The position numbers were made by a program, and so were the translations under genes. Shown piece by piece: positions 1 to 7,022 of a stretch of DNA of 11,284 bases (position 1 is its first letter; every line of letters starts with the position of its first letter). The notes under the pieces were generated by a model, which searched no databases, was not told the origin of the DNA, and worked only from the letters and a program-made list of their open reading frames with translations. The DNA comes from Bacteroidota bacterium (GTDB taxonomy: Bacteria > Bacteroidota > Bacteroidia > NS11-12g > UBA9320). The stretch covers positions 1 through 11,284 of the forward strand of contig JAHEKB010000053.1 in NCBI GenBank assembly GCA_024638525.1, given 5' to 3'.

Positions 1-440
1 TTATTGTTGTTTATCTTAACTACTACAACTTCAATTCCGGTGTCAATGAAAGCCCCATCGGTTTGCACTTCGAATTTTCCCTCTGGAAACAAAACCGTTC
101 CCGACGGACGCAGTGCACTGAGTGTCTTGCCCTCTGAACCGGGTATTATGGACAATTGATCCATGGCGTTTGCTTTACCGGTAATACGCTCCTTGGATGC
201 AATCCTGTTCCAAAAACCGGATCTCAAACTCACCACAAAGAATGCCACCAACAATGTACTTACAGATACCAGACTGATATTGCCAGCAAGACTGCCGTAT
301 TCAGAATAAATGACATATATACCTGTGCCCAAGAACCCAAGACCTATTAATCCAATCACAAAACCAGGCGTAACCAAAAGCTCCACTCCAATGAGCACAA
401 AGCCAATGATAAATAATGCAACAATTAGAGTAAGGGTCAT
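1..440 (-). CDS. NfeD family membrane protein, short form (C-terminus cut by window edge)
   Basis: The 146 visible residues begin with ATG at 440. An in-frame TAG at 447-449 just upstream excludes a longer form carrying the N-terminal serine-protease domain. The N-terminal part (residues about 3-72) is hydrophobic and fits three or four membrane segments, with a short loop at VTPGF (23-27). Residues about 85-146 resemble the soluble OB-fold domain of NfeD proteins, with the typical run EGKTLSALRPSGTVLF (103-118) followed by GKFEVQTDGAFIDTG (121-135). The frame is still open at base 1, so perhaps only a few residues are missing. Short NfeD proteins are usually encoded next to an SPFH/flotillin-like protein (FloA/YqfA type) and are thought to work with it in membrane microdomains. 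The expected partner would lie just left of the window; this is inference. The gene follows gcvP by 57 bp on the same strand, so read-through is possible, although the functions are unrelated. Confidence 0.82.
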   Translation of the reverse strand, partial: MTLTLIVALFIIGFVLIGVELLVTPGFVIGLIGLGFLGTGIYVIYSEYGSLAGNISLVSVSTLLVAFFVVSLRSGFWNRIASKERITGKANAMDQLSIIPGSEGKTLSALRPSGTVLFPEGKFEVQTDGAFIDTGIEVVVVKINNN

Positions 441-463
441 CGCCTGCTAAAGTAGGAAATAAT

Positions 464-476
464 GTGGTGTGACCAC
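464..476. repeat. Perfect short dyad between gcvP and the NfeD gene
   Basis: GTGGT (464-468), a 3-base loop, then ACCAC (472-476) form a perfect 5-bp stem in the 57-bp gap after the gcvP stop. No T-run follows on either strand, so it is at best a weak terminator or an attenuating hairpin for gcvP, or a small operator. On the minus strand TACTTTAG (454 to 447) comes next. It differs by one base from the TAnnTTTG promoter box and sits directly before the NfeD start. Confidence 0.35.
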
Positions 477-497
477 CTCAATTTCGCTAAAAATGGA

Positions 498-3347
498 TTA
501 CATCTCGGCGTAGGCCTCCGTTGGCAAGCATGCACATACCAAATTGCGATCTCCGTAGGTATTATCTACACGTGCCACGCTAGGCCAAAACTTAGTCCTT
601 TTTACAAATTCCAGAGGATATGCTGCTCGTTCTCTGCTGTATGGCCTATCCCAATCGCTAGAGATCAGCCTAGTGGCAGTGTGCGGGGCATGCTTTAAAA
701 GATTGTTGTCCTGTTCGAATTCTCCCCTTTCAATCTCCGAAATCTCTTTTCTAATGGCGAGCAGTGCATCACAAAAACGATCCATTTCGTCCTTAGTTTC
801 ACTTTCGGTTGGCTCAATCATTAATGTTCCAGCAACAGGGAAACTTACAGTTGGAGCGTGAAAACCATAATCCATCAAACGTTTTGCTATGTCTTCGACC
901 TGCACTCCAGAACTCTGCTTGAGGGGCCTTGGGTCGATGATCATCTCATGGGCAACCATTCCGTTGTGATTGGCATACAAAACTTCATAACCTTTGGCTA
1001 ATCTATGTCGCATATAATTAGCATTCAATATGGCTATAGCCGTAGCCGTTTTAAGACCAATAGCTCCCATCATTTTGATGTAGGCATAACTGATTAGCAA
1101 TATGCTCGAGCTGCCAAAGGGAGCTGCAGAAACTGCACCCATAGCGTGCTCTCCACCGGTAGGTATTACAGAGTGTCCAGGTAAAAACGGAGCAAGGTGT
1201 TCGGCGACACCTATAGGTCCCATTCCCGGTCCACCACCACCATGCGGAATGCAAAAAGTCTTGTGAAGGTTCAAGTGGCAAACGTCAGCTCCAATATTGG
1301 CCGGATTTGTGAATCCAACTTGAGCATTCATATTAGCACCATCCATATAGACCTGACCGCCGTGCTCATGAATAATGCGCGTGACTTCAGTAATTGTTTC
1401 TTCGTATACCCCGTTGGTTGAAGGATAAGTTACCATCAGTGCAGCTAGATTATCTCGGTGTTCTTCAGCCTTTATCATAAGGTCTACCAAATCTATATAG
1501 CCGTTCTCCAAACATTTGACTACAACAACCTTCATTCCTGCCATTACCGCGCTTGCAGGATTAGTTCCATGCGCAGACTCAGGTATTATAGCAACGTTCC
1601 TGTGCGGTTCACCATTGTGCTTGAAGTATTCCCGAATAACCATTAATCCAGTATATTCACCTTGAGCTCCTGCATTAGGCTGTAAACTTACGGTGTGAAA
1701 TCCTGTGATCTCACTCAAGTCATTTGTTAGATCTTCCAGTATTTTATGATAACCCTTTACTTGCTCAGCTGGGGCAAAAGGATGTATTGCGCCAAATTCA
1801 GACCAGGTTACAGGTATCATTTCAGCAGTCGCATTCAGTTTCATGGTACAACTGCCCAATGCAATCATGGAATGTGTTAAAGAAAGGTCTTTATTTTCCA
1901 GTGATTTCATATAACGGAGTATTTCATGCTCCGTATGGTGAATGTTGAATATCTCGTGCGTCATGTAATCTGACGCCCGATCGAGTTTTTCTTCCCAGCT
2001 TTTTGAATGGTCTCTTATGAATAGTGAAGATTCTCCTATAGCTTCTGCAAAAATGCCTACCAGTTCCTCTACATTTTCAATTTCGGTAGTCTCATCGATG
2101 CTGATTCCAACATATCCTTCTTCATATCGGAGATTGACTCCTTTAATCTCTGAAATGGTTTTTAGTTTGCCTTGAGAGTCCTGGTCCATCTCTATACTGA
2201 GCGTATCAAAATAGAATTGATTCAGTCTTTGTAATCCCAGTGCATCCAAATTATTGGCTAGAATGGAGCATAATTGGTTGACCTTAGTCGCAATTTGCTT
2301 GATTCTCTTAGGTCCGTGATACACCCCATACATCCCAGCCATCACTGCCAATAAGACCTGCGAAGTACATATATTACTCGTTGCTTTATCGCGCTTGATG
2401 TGTTGTTCCCTGGTTTGCAATGCCATTCTATAGGCTGGATTTCCGTCAGCATCAACAGACACCCCAATAATTCTTCCCGGAATTCTCCGTTTGTGAACTT
2501 CTTTGGTTGCAAAATACGCGGCATGCGGACCACCGTATCCCATTGGAATACCAAACCTCTGTGTAGAGCCAACTACCACCTCTGCTCCCCATTCTCCCGG
2601 AGGTTTTAATTGAGTTAAAGCTAATATGTCAGCAGCCACCGCTACTTTAACACCAACAGTTTCACAGCTGGAACACAGCCCTTGATAATCTTGGACATCC
2701 CCAAATTGATCGGGATATTGAAGAAGTATGCCAAAATACTCTTCAGATGCCGAGAAGTCTTCAATCTTTCCTTTGACTATTTCCACCCCTATGGGCTCTG
2801 CTCTTGTATAAAGAACATCTACGGTGTGCGGAAATATGCTTTCTGCAACAAAAAACTTATTGCCCTGCTTTTTGCTCTTGGCATGATAGAGCATTGCCAT
2901 TGCTTCTGCCGCTGCTGTGGCCTCGTCAAGAAGACTGGCATTGGCAAGTTCCATGCCGCATAAATCAATGATCATGGTTTGAAAATTGAGCAATGCTTCG
3001 AGTCTTCCCTGTGCAATCTCTGCTTGGTAGGGAGTGTACTGAGTGTACCATCCCGGATTCTCCATGATGTTTCTCAAGATTACATTGGGTGTATGGGTAT
3101 TATAATATCCCATTCCTATATAATTTTTAAATACCTTATTCTCTGCTGCAATGGCCTTCAATTGTGTCAAAAACTCTACCTCTGACATGGCAGAACTCAA
3201 ATTGAGATCGTGCTTGAGTCTGATCTCAGAAGGAATAGTCTTCTCTATCAGTTCGTCCATGCTTGAAACCCCTAAGGTTTCGAGCATAGAATTCACTTCA
3301 GATTGATTTAAGCCATTGTGGCGCTCAGCAAATTGTTCTTTATACAT
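498..3347 (-). CDS. gcvP: Glycine dehydrogenase (decarboxylating), glycine cleavage system P protein
   Basis: This is the PLP-dependent P protein. It decarboxylates glycine and passes the aminomethyl group to the lipoyl arm of GcvH, and with GcvT and Lpd it feeds 5,10-methylene-tetrahydrofolate. At 949 residues it matches the single-chain bacterial form (about 950-960). The N-terminal half-domain shows the family block IGMGYYNTHTPNVILRN (77-93). The C-terminal catalytic half has LGSCTMKLN (497-505), SAHGTNPASA (591-600), and HLNLHKTF with the expected Schiff-base lysine K696. The glycine-rich loop follows at 703-711. The chain ends at a normal family C-terminus with no frameshift. The ATG at 3347 fits the family N-terminus and a promoter box lies about 24 bp upstream. 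gcvH and gcvT are not in the window, so the system is not encoded as one operon here. No glycine-riboswitch-like leader is visible; the 5' untranslated region would be only about 15-20 bases. Confidence 0.98.
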   Translation of the reverse strand: MYKEQFAERHNGLNQSEVNSMLETLGVSSMDELIEKTIPSEIRLKHDLNLSSAMSEVEFLTQLKAIAAENKVFKNYIGMGYYNTHTPNVILRNIMENPGWYTQYTPYQAEIAQGRLEALLNFQTMIIDLCGMELANASLLDEATAAAEAMAMLYHAKSKKQGNKFFVAESIFPHTVDVLYTRAEPIGVEIVKGKIEDFSASEEYFGILLQYPDQFGDVQDYQGLCSSCETVGVKVAVAADILALTQLKPPGEWGAEVVVGSTQRFGIPMGYGGPHAAYFATKEVHKRRIPGRIIGVSVDADGNPAYRMALQTREQHIKRDKATSNICTSQVLLAVMAGMYGVYHGPKRIKQIATKVNQLCSILANNLDALGLQRLNQFYFDTLSIEMDQDSQGKLKTISEIKGVNLRYEEGYVGISIDETTEIENVEELVGIFAEAIGESSLFIRDHSKSWEEKLDRASDYMTHEIFNIHHTEHEILRYMKSLENKDLSLTHSMIALGSCTMKLNATAEMIPVTWSEFGAIHPFAPAEQVKGYHKILEDLTNDLSEITGFHTVSLQPNAGAQGEYTGLMVIREYFKHNGEPHRNVAIIPESAHGTNPASAVMAGMKVVVVKCLENGYIDLVDLMIKAEEHRDNLAALMVTYPSTNGVYEETITEVTRIIHEHGGQVYMDGANMNAQVGFTNPANIGADVCHLNLHKTFCIPHGGGGPGMGPIGVAEHLAPFLPGHSVIPTGGEHAMGAVSAAPFGSSSILLISYAYIKMMGAIGLKTATAIAILNANYMRHRLAKGYEVLYANHNGMVAHEMIIDPRPLKQSSGVQVEDIAKRLMDYGFHAPTVSFPVAGTLMIEPTESETKDEMDRFCDALLAIRKEISEIERGEFEQDNNLLKHAPHTATRLISSDWDRPYSRERAAYPLEFVKRTKFWPSVARVDNTYGDRNLVCACLPTEAYAEM

Positions 3348-3370
3348 TGGATTGATTCAAAAATTTCGGG

Positions 3371-3378
3371 CAAAAATA
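3371..3378 (-). promoter_or_regulatory. Predicted gcvP promoter (-7 box)
   Basis: Read on the minus strand this is TATTTTTG, a full match to the Bacteroidota -7 box TAnnTTTG, 24 bp upstream of the gcvP ATG. I see no clear -33 TTG/TTTG at the usual 17-21 bp spacing, so the call rests on the -7 box and its position. Predicted transcription start is around 3363-3367. Confidence 0.45.
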
Positions 3379-3500
3379 GCTAAAACTTAAAGTCATATAT
3401 ATCATATGCAACACTTGCTAATATCTAGTGGTTTTAGTAGAACCCAATGCAGATTAAGGAAAACTTATCGCTTCAAGCCAAACCCTGGCTCTACACTTTG

Positions 3501-3514
3501 AATATCAAGATATT
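3501..3514. repeat. 14-bp inverted repeat in the gcvP / DUF6089 intergenic region
   Basis: AATATC (3501-3506), AA, GATATT (3509-3514) is a perfect 6+6 dyad in the 278-bp divergent region 3348-3625. A further AATATC lies at 3521-3526 and the palindrome CAATATTG at 3535-3542. Together they sit about 60-100 bp upstream of the predicted DUF6089 promoter, where an activator or repressor could bind. AT-rich DNA produces such dyads by chance, so this is only a candidate operator. The rest of the region holds two promoters and no convincing gene. Confidence 0.25.
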
Positions 3515-3575
3515 AACCCAAATATCATCTGGTTCAATATTGGAAAAACAAAGTTGTTTTTATATGGTAAGTTTA

Positions 3576-3603
3576 TTGGATTTAGCATTTTACTATATAT
3601 TTG
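3576..3603 (+). promoter_or_regulatory. Predicted promoter of the DUF6089-DUF6089-DUF819 cluster
   Basis: TTG (3576-3578), 17 bp, then TATATTTG (3596-3603) match the Bacteroidota primary sigma-factor pattern of a -33 TTG and a -7 TAnnTTTG. The start point would be near 3608, leaving a 5' leader of about 18-27 bases before the candidate ATGs at 3626 and 3635. This is the clearest promoter in the window and argues that a small overlapping ORF upstream is not a gene. Confidence 0.6.
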
Positions 3604-3625
3604 CACTACTACTTAGTCTAAACTT

Positions 3626-4564
3626 ATGATAACCATGTTAAAAAACAAAGTTCTTAAGAACGTACTCTTACTATTGGTCCTAATGCCTTTGCAGCTGTTT
3701 GCTCAAAGAGGGTATTCACCCGGCTATTGGTCGGTGGGAATACTGGCATCAAGCAGTTCCTTCCTAAGTGATTTAGGAGGCAAGAACGCTCGTGGTACCA
3801 ATGATTTATCTGATCTCGACCTAAGCAGAACAAGCTATGCACTCGGTGCAAGTATGATCTATAACTCCGGCGCTATCGGCGTCGAAGTGGGTGGATTTTA
3901 CTCCAAACTGGCTGCAGATGATCGATTGACCACAGCAAATAGGGGTCAACGATTACTGAATGTTCAAACCGATGTAGTCGAGACTTTTGTTAAATTGCAG
4001 TTAAACCTGCCGCAATACATTCCTGTGATTGGAAATATGTATTTCAACGCAGGTGTAGGACTGGTCTATTTTGAACCCAAAACAGAACTCAACGGTGTGA
4101 TGTACAAACTCAGACCATTGGGGACCGAAGGGCAGAATTACCTGCCAGGCGCAAGTCAATACGGCAAGATCACTCCTGTAATCCCATTTGGATTTGGAAA
4201 GAAGTTCACCTTCTCTAACGGAAGCAGTCTAGCGCTGGACATCAGCCTTAGAAAGTCATTTACCGACTATCTAGATGATGTATCCACCAATTACGCAGAT
4301 CCGGCACAAATTGCCGAAAACGGAGGACCAGTAGCTGCCGACTTAGCTGATCGGTCAATCAGGGGTTATAATCCCGGTGACCAAAGAGGTGATTCCAAAG
4401 ATATGGACAGCTATTTCCTCATTGGATTTAAGTATAGCATTCCCATAGGGACCTACAGAAATCCAAATACAAGCTGTGCATTTGGTACATCTTGGTTTGG
4501 TAACAAGGGTAGTGTGCCTAAATTTGGAAAACGAGGAAGAACTCGAAGAAGAGTTTTCAGATAA
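3626..4564 (+). CDS. DUF6089-type outer membrane beta-barrel protein, copy 1
   Basis: A 312-residue exported protein with a signal peptide: Lys-rich start, hydrophobic core about residues 11-25, likely cleavage after LFA at 26. ATG at 3635 is an equally plausible start and gives a cleaner signal peptide (MLKNKVLKN). The mature part alternates short amphipathic strands in the manner of an 8- to 12-stranded barrel. Family hallmarks are SDLGG (48-52), LRPLGTEGQ (162-170), RKSFTDYLDDVSTNYAD (209-225) and RGDSKDMDSYFLIGF (254-268), which match what I know of the Bacteroidota DUF6089 family. That family has no settled function. After the probable last strand (about 263-274) there is a 38-residue extension with one Cys (C283) and a very basic end (KRGRTRRRVFR). 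Copy 2 starts 33 bp downstream and a promoter precedes this gene, so it is probably first in an operon. Location in the outer membrane is inferred. Confidence 0.85.
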   Translation: MITMLKNKVLKNVLLLLVLMPLQLFAQRGYSPGYWSVGILASSSSFLSDLGGKNARGTNDLSDLDLSRTSYALGASMIYNSGAIGVEVGGFYSKLAADDRLTTANRGQRLLNVQTDVVETFVKLQLNLPQYIPVIGNMYFNAGVGLVYFEPKTELNGVMYKLRPLGTEGQNYLPGASQYGKITPVIPFGFGKKFTFSNGSSLALDISLRKSFTDYLDDVSTNYADPAQIAENGGPVAADLADRSIRGYNPGDQRGDSKDMDSYFLIGFKYSIPIGTYRNPNTSCAFGTSWFGNKGSVPKFGKRGRTRRRVFR

Positions 4565-4597
4565 AAGTTCCTTGACGGGGCTGTTGTCTGATGTAAG

Positions 4598-5515
4598 ATG
4601 CGCAGCCTTGCAACCATATCTATTATTTTGCTTTTGGGACTTCAATCCCATGGGCAAGAGCAATGGGCATTGCCCGTTGCACTAAGACTGACAGCGTCAA
4701 GCAGCTTTTTCCTATGCGATTTAGGAGGAAAAGATGCGCTTGGCAGTAATGACCTTTCAGATCTCAACCTACAGCAAACGCGATACGCTTTTGGTGCAGG
4801 CTTACAATTTTATCATGGTCCATTAAGTTTCGGAGCCGGTGCATTCTATGCCCGGCTTTCCGCTGATGATAGATTAACAAATGCCAAAAGGTCGATAAGG
4901 CGGTTGCACGCCATTACTGATGTTGTTGAAGCAGCGGTAAATGTTGAATTTACCATCCCTAGCAAGATTCCGGTCTTGGGTAATTTCTATTTTAACACAG
5001 GTGCGGGTATTATGATTTTTAGACCAATGGCCAGATATGATGGTGAATTAATTAAGCTTCGCCCTCTTGGCACTGAAGGCCAAAACTATCTAGCTGGACG
5101 AAGCCAATACAGTCGGTTTGCACCGGTCCTTCCCTTTGGATTTGGATACAGATACAAGTTTTTTAACGGTTCAAGTCTGTCTTTTGATTTGAATTTACGA
5201 AAATCCTTCACGGACTACCTCGATGATGTTTCTACCAATTACGCAGATGTAGAGATCATCCGCCAAGAATCCGGAGATGCAGCAGCATATTTAGCGGATC
5301 CATCAGCTGATGGTTTTTCCATTGGCGCCCAAAGAGGAGACTCCAAAGACAATGATCAGTACTTCCTCATAGGATTTCGCTATGAATTCCCAATCCGTTT
5401 ATCTCGGAGCTTTAAGCAACACAACCGTTGTTCATTTGAATCTAGCACGTATAAGAACTACCCCATTAGGCCAAACCACAAGCACAAAAGAAAGAGACTG
5501 CGATTATTTAGATAA
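4598..5515 (+). CDS. DUF6089-type outer membrane beta-barrel protein, copy 2 (tandem paralogue)
   Basis: A 305-residue paralogue of the preceding protein. The signal peptide spans about residues 1-19, with probable cleavage SHG/QEQ. The same blocks occur in the same order: DLGGKDALGSNDLSDL (41-56), LRPLGTEGQNYL (154-165), RKSFTDYLDDVSTNYAD (201-217) and QRGDSKDNDQYFLIGF (245-260). Between these blocks the two proteins differ widely, so the duplication is old. The 17-residue RKSF block is identical in both. The C-terminal extension again has a single Cys (C278) and a basic end with many Lys, Arg and His (KHKRKRLRLFR). An extra Cys (C40) is absent from copy 1. It lies 33 bp after copy 1 and 18 bp before the DUF819 gene, with no terminator seen in either gap, so co-transcription is likely. 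The function is unknown; a structural or transport role in the outer membrane is an inference from family and fold. Confidence 0.85.
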   Translation: MRSLATISIILLLGLQSHGQEQWALPVALRLTASSSFFLCDLGGKDALGSNDLSDLNLQQTRYAFGAGLQFYHGPLSFGAGAFYARLSADDRLTNAKRSIRRLHAITDVVEAAVNVEFTIPSKIPVLGNFYFNTGAGIMIFRPMARYDGELIKLRPLGTEGQNYLAGRSQYSRFAPVLPFGFGYRYKFFNGSSLSFDLNLRKSFTDYLDDVSTNYADVEIIRQESGDAAAYLADPSADGFSIGAQRGDSKDNDQYFLIGFRYEFPIRLSRSFKQHNRCSFESSTYKNYPIRPNHKHKRKRLRLFR

Positions 5516-5533
5516 TTTCTTCTTATTTGTGCA

Positions 5534-6775
5534 ATGAAAATTGATCTCCCTTTAGAGAATGATGCCATTGTTTTTGGTCTATTAGCCGCCAGTCTTGGTT
5601 GGGTCTTCTATACTTCCTCAAAGAAAGAAGGGCCATGGGCCAAATTCTATAAATATATCCCAGCACTCTTGATGTGCTATATGGTTCCGGCAGTTCTTAA
5701 TACTGTGGGATTAATTTCTAGTGACATTAGCGAGACTTATACGGTGGCCAAAAACTACCTTTTGCCAACTGCTCTTGTACTCATGACATTATCCATCGAT
5801 CTCAAGTCAGTTTTTAATCTTGGTTCCAAGGCTTTGATCATGTTCTTCACAGCAACTGTGGGTGTTATCATTGGCGGACCGCTAGCTATTTTAATTGTTC
5901 AAAGCTTCGCCCCAGAAACTGTGGGAGGCGTGGGTTTTGATGCAGCATGGCGCGGTCTGGCAACCCTGGCGGGCAGTTGGATAGGTGGAGGAGCCAACCA
6001 AGCAGCTATGTTGGAAATGTACCAATACAATGACGAAAGGTATGCAGCCATGGTGTTGGTAGACATTGTGGTGGCAAACATCTGGATGGCTTTCCTTCTT
6101 TTGGGTGTGGGCTCCAACGCCAAAATAGACAAATGGTTAAAGGCTGACTCTTCTGCAATTGAAGCTCTCAAGACCAAGGTCGAGAAGTTCGCAAAGAGCA
6201 TTGAACGCAAAGCTACTTTAGCAGACATTATGGTGATTTTGGGTATTGGATTTGGGGCAACGGCCCTATCTCATTTGGTATCTCAACTCATGGTTCAAGG
6301 ATTTGAACAAAGCAGCTTAAAGGATTCCGTTCTTGCAAGTGGCTTTTTCTGGTTGGTTGTCATGGCCACTACCATTGGGCTGGTACTTTCATTCACCAGA
6401 GCGCGTAACTATGAAGGTGCTGGAGCTAGCAAAATTGGAAGTGTTTTTGTTTACATTCTTGTAGCAACCATTGGAATGAAAATGGATATACTCAAGATTT
6501 TTGATGACCCATTGATTATATTGGTGGGATTGATCTGGATGGCCATACATGTCGGTTTGCTGTTCATCGTGGCGAAAATCATTCGGGCTCCATACTTTTT
6601 CTTGGCTGTTGGCAGTAAAGCAAACATCGGAGGCGCAGCATCTGCTCCGGTAGTGGCAGCGGCATTTCATCCAGCATTGGCCACGGTGGGAGTACTCTTG
6701 GCAGTTTTAGGTTATGCCTTAGGGACTTACGGAGCCATATTTTGCGCTGAACTCATGCGCATGGTTAGTCCCTAA
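5534..6775 (+). CDS. DUF819 family polytopic inner-membrane protein (putative transporter)
   Basis: A 413-residue, strongly hydrophobic protein of about ten to twelve membrane segments, typical length for DUF819 (YjcL-like). Family features are the glycine-rich loop GSWIGGGANQAAM (147-159) and, in the second half, GSKANIGGAASAP (360-372). These look like equivalent re-entrant loops of two inverted repeat halves, as in secondary transporters of the CPA/anion-transporter kind. A charged cytoplasmic-looking linker (about 195-228, rich in Lys, Glu and Ala) separates the halves. There is no signal peptide; the first hydrophobic stretch (about 10-27) is a membrane anchor. The substrate is unknown to me, and ion or organic-acid transport is only an inference. 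The start at 5534 is 18 bp after the second barrel gene, which suggests membership of the same operon. Confidence 0.88.
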   Translation: MKIDLPLENDAIVFGLLAASLGWVFYTSSKKEGPWAKFYKYIPALLMCYMVPAVLNTVGLISSDISETYTVAKNYLLPTALVLMTLSIDLKSVFNLGSKALIMFFTATVGVIIGGPLAILIVQSFAPETVGGVGFDAAWRGLATLAGSWIGGGANQAAMLEMYQYNDERYAAMVLVDIVVANIWMAFLLLGVGSNAKIDKWLKADSSAIEALKTKVEKFAKSIERKATLADIMVILGIGFGATALSHLVSQLMVQGFEQSSLKDSVLASGFFWLVVMATTIGLVLSFTRARNYEGAGASKIGSVFVYILVATIGMKMDILKIFDDPLIILVGLIWMAIHVGLLFIVAKIIRAPYFFLAVGSKANIGGAASAPVVAAAFHPALATVGVLLAVLGYALGTYGAIFCAELMRMVSP

Positions 6776-6781
6776 ATTTCA

Positions 6782-6827
6782 CCTTGCTTCTCTCTGTAAA
6801 AAGAGGATGGCTGACCTTTTTGCAAGG
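6782..6827. repeat. Interrupted inverted repeat downstream of the DUF819 gene
   Basis: CCTTGC (6782-6787) pairs with GCAAGG (6822-6827), and inside it AAAAAG (6798-6803) pairs with CTTTTT (6816-6821), leaving a 10-base bulge on the 5' side and a 12-base loop. It begins 7 bp after the DUF819 stop, where a terminator is expected. The T-run lies within the stem rather than after it, so it would be an atypical terminator or an mRNA-stabilising 3' structure. Confidence 0.3.
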
Positions 6828-6862
6828 CTTGGTGCCTAATCTGAACGCTTAATGAAACGGGT

Positions 6863-6923
6863 AAAAGGGAGGCTTATTACAGGATTCAGACCGGAGGATT
6901 GTTCAGAAAGTAATAGCCCTTTT
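6863..6923. repeat. Imperfect long hairpin between the DUF819 and DUF1800 genes
   Basis: AAAAG (6863-6867), GGC (6871-6873) and TATTAC (6875-6880) can pair in order with GTAATA (6910-6915), GCC (6916-6918) and CTTTT (6919-6923). That gives about 14 base pairs with small bulges and a 29-base loop. It lies in the 247-bp region 6776-7022, which has no ORF worth calling. It may be part of a 3' untranslated region or a small RNA, or be chance. The wide loop makes a classical intrinsic terminator unlikely. Confidence 0.28.
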
Positions 6924-6972
6924 CCACACTATCCCAGCCCCATTGCAGCAAGGATTTTTCACTTTTTTTTAA

Positions 6973-6979
6973 TATATTG
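6973..6979 (+). promoter_or_regulatory. Possible promoter of the DUF1800-DUF1501 pair
   Basis: TATATTG (6973-6979) is one T short of the TAnnTTTG -7 box and lies 43 bp upstream of the DUF1800 ATG, after a T-rich stretch. No good -33 TTG is found at normal spacing. The predicted leader (about 38 bases) is A-rich just before the ATG, as is common in Bacteroidota. Confidence 0.35.
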
Positions 6980-7022
6980 TGCAACCTTAACCACTACTTA
7001 AAGACCAATTTAAAAATAACAT

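Noticed and set aside
3535..3542. CAATATTG palindrome, also at 10881-10888 in the uvrD/rfbC spacer
   Set aside because: It looked like a shared operator, but the same 8-mer also occurs inside gcvP (about 1293-1300), so chance in AT-rich DNA is a sufficient explanation.
3447..3629. 60-codon plus-strand ORF with a hydrophobic C-terminus whose stop overlaps the first barrel gene's ATG
   Set aside because: It spans the best promoter in the window (3576-3603), has no recognisable family features or promoter of its own, and its AT-rich hydrophobic end is what AT-rich non-coding DNA would encode.
4355..4663. Minus-strand 102-codon ORF over the junction of the two barrel genes
   Set aside because: It is antisense to well-supported coding sequence and has a low-complexity Ser run from reverse-reading Glu codons. 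It has no independent start signals.
5899..6228. Minus-strand 109-codon ORF inside the DUF819 gene
   Set aside because: It lies wholly antisense to a gene with clear family motifs and shows no domain features of its own.
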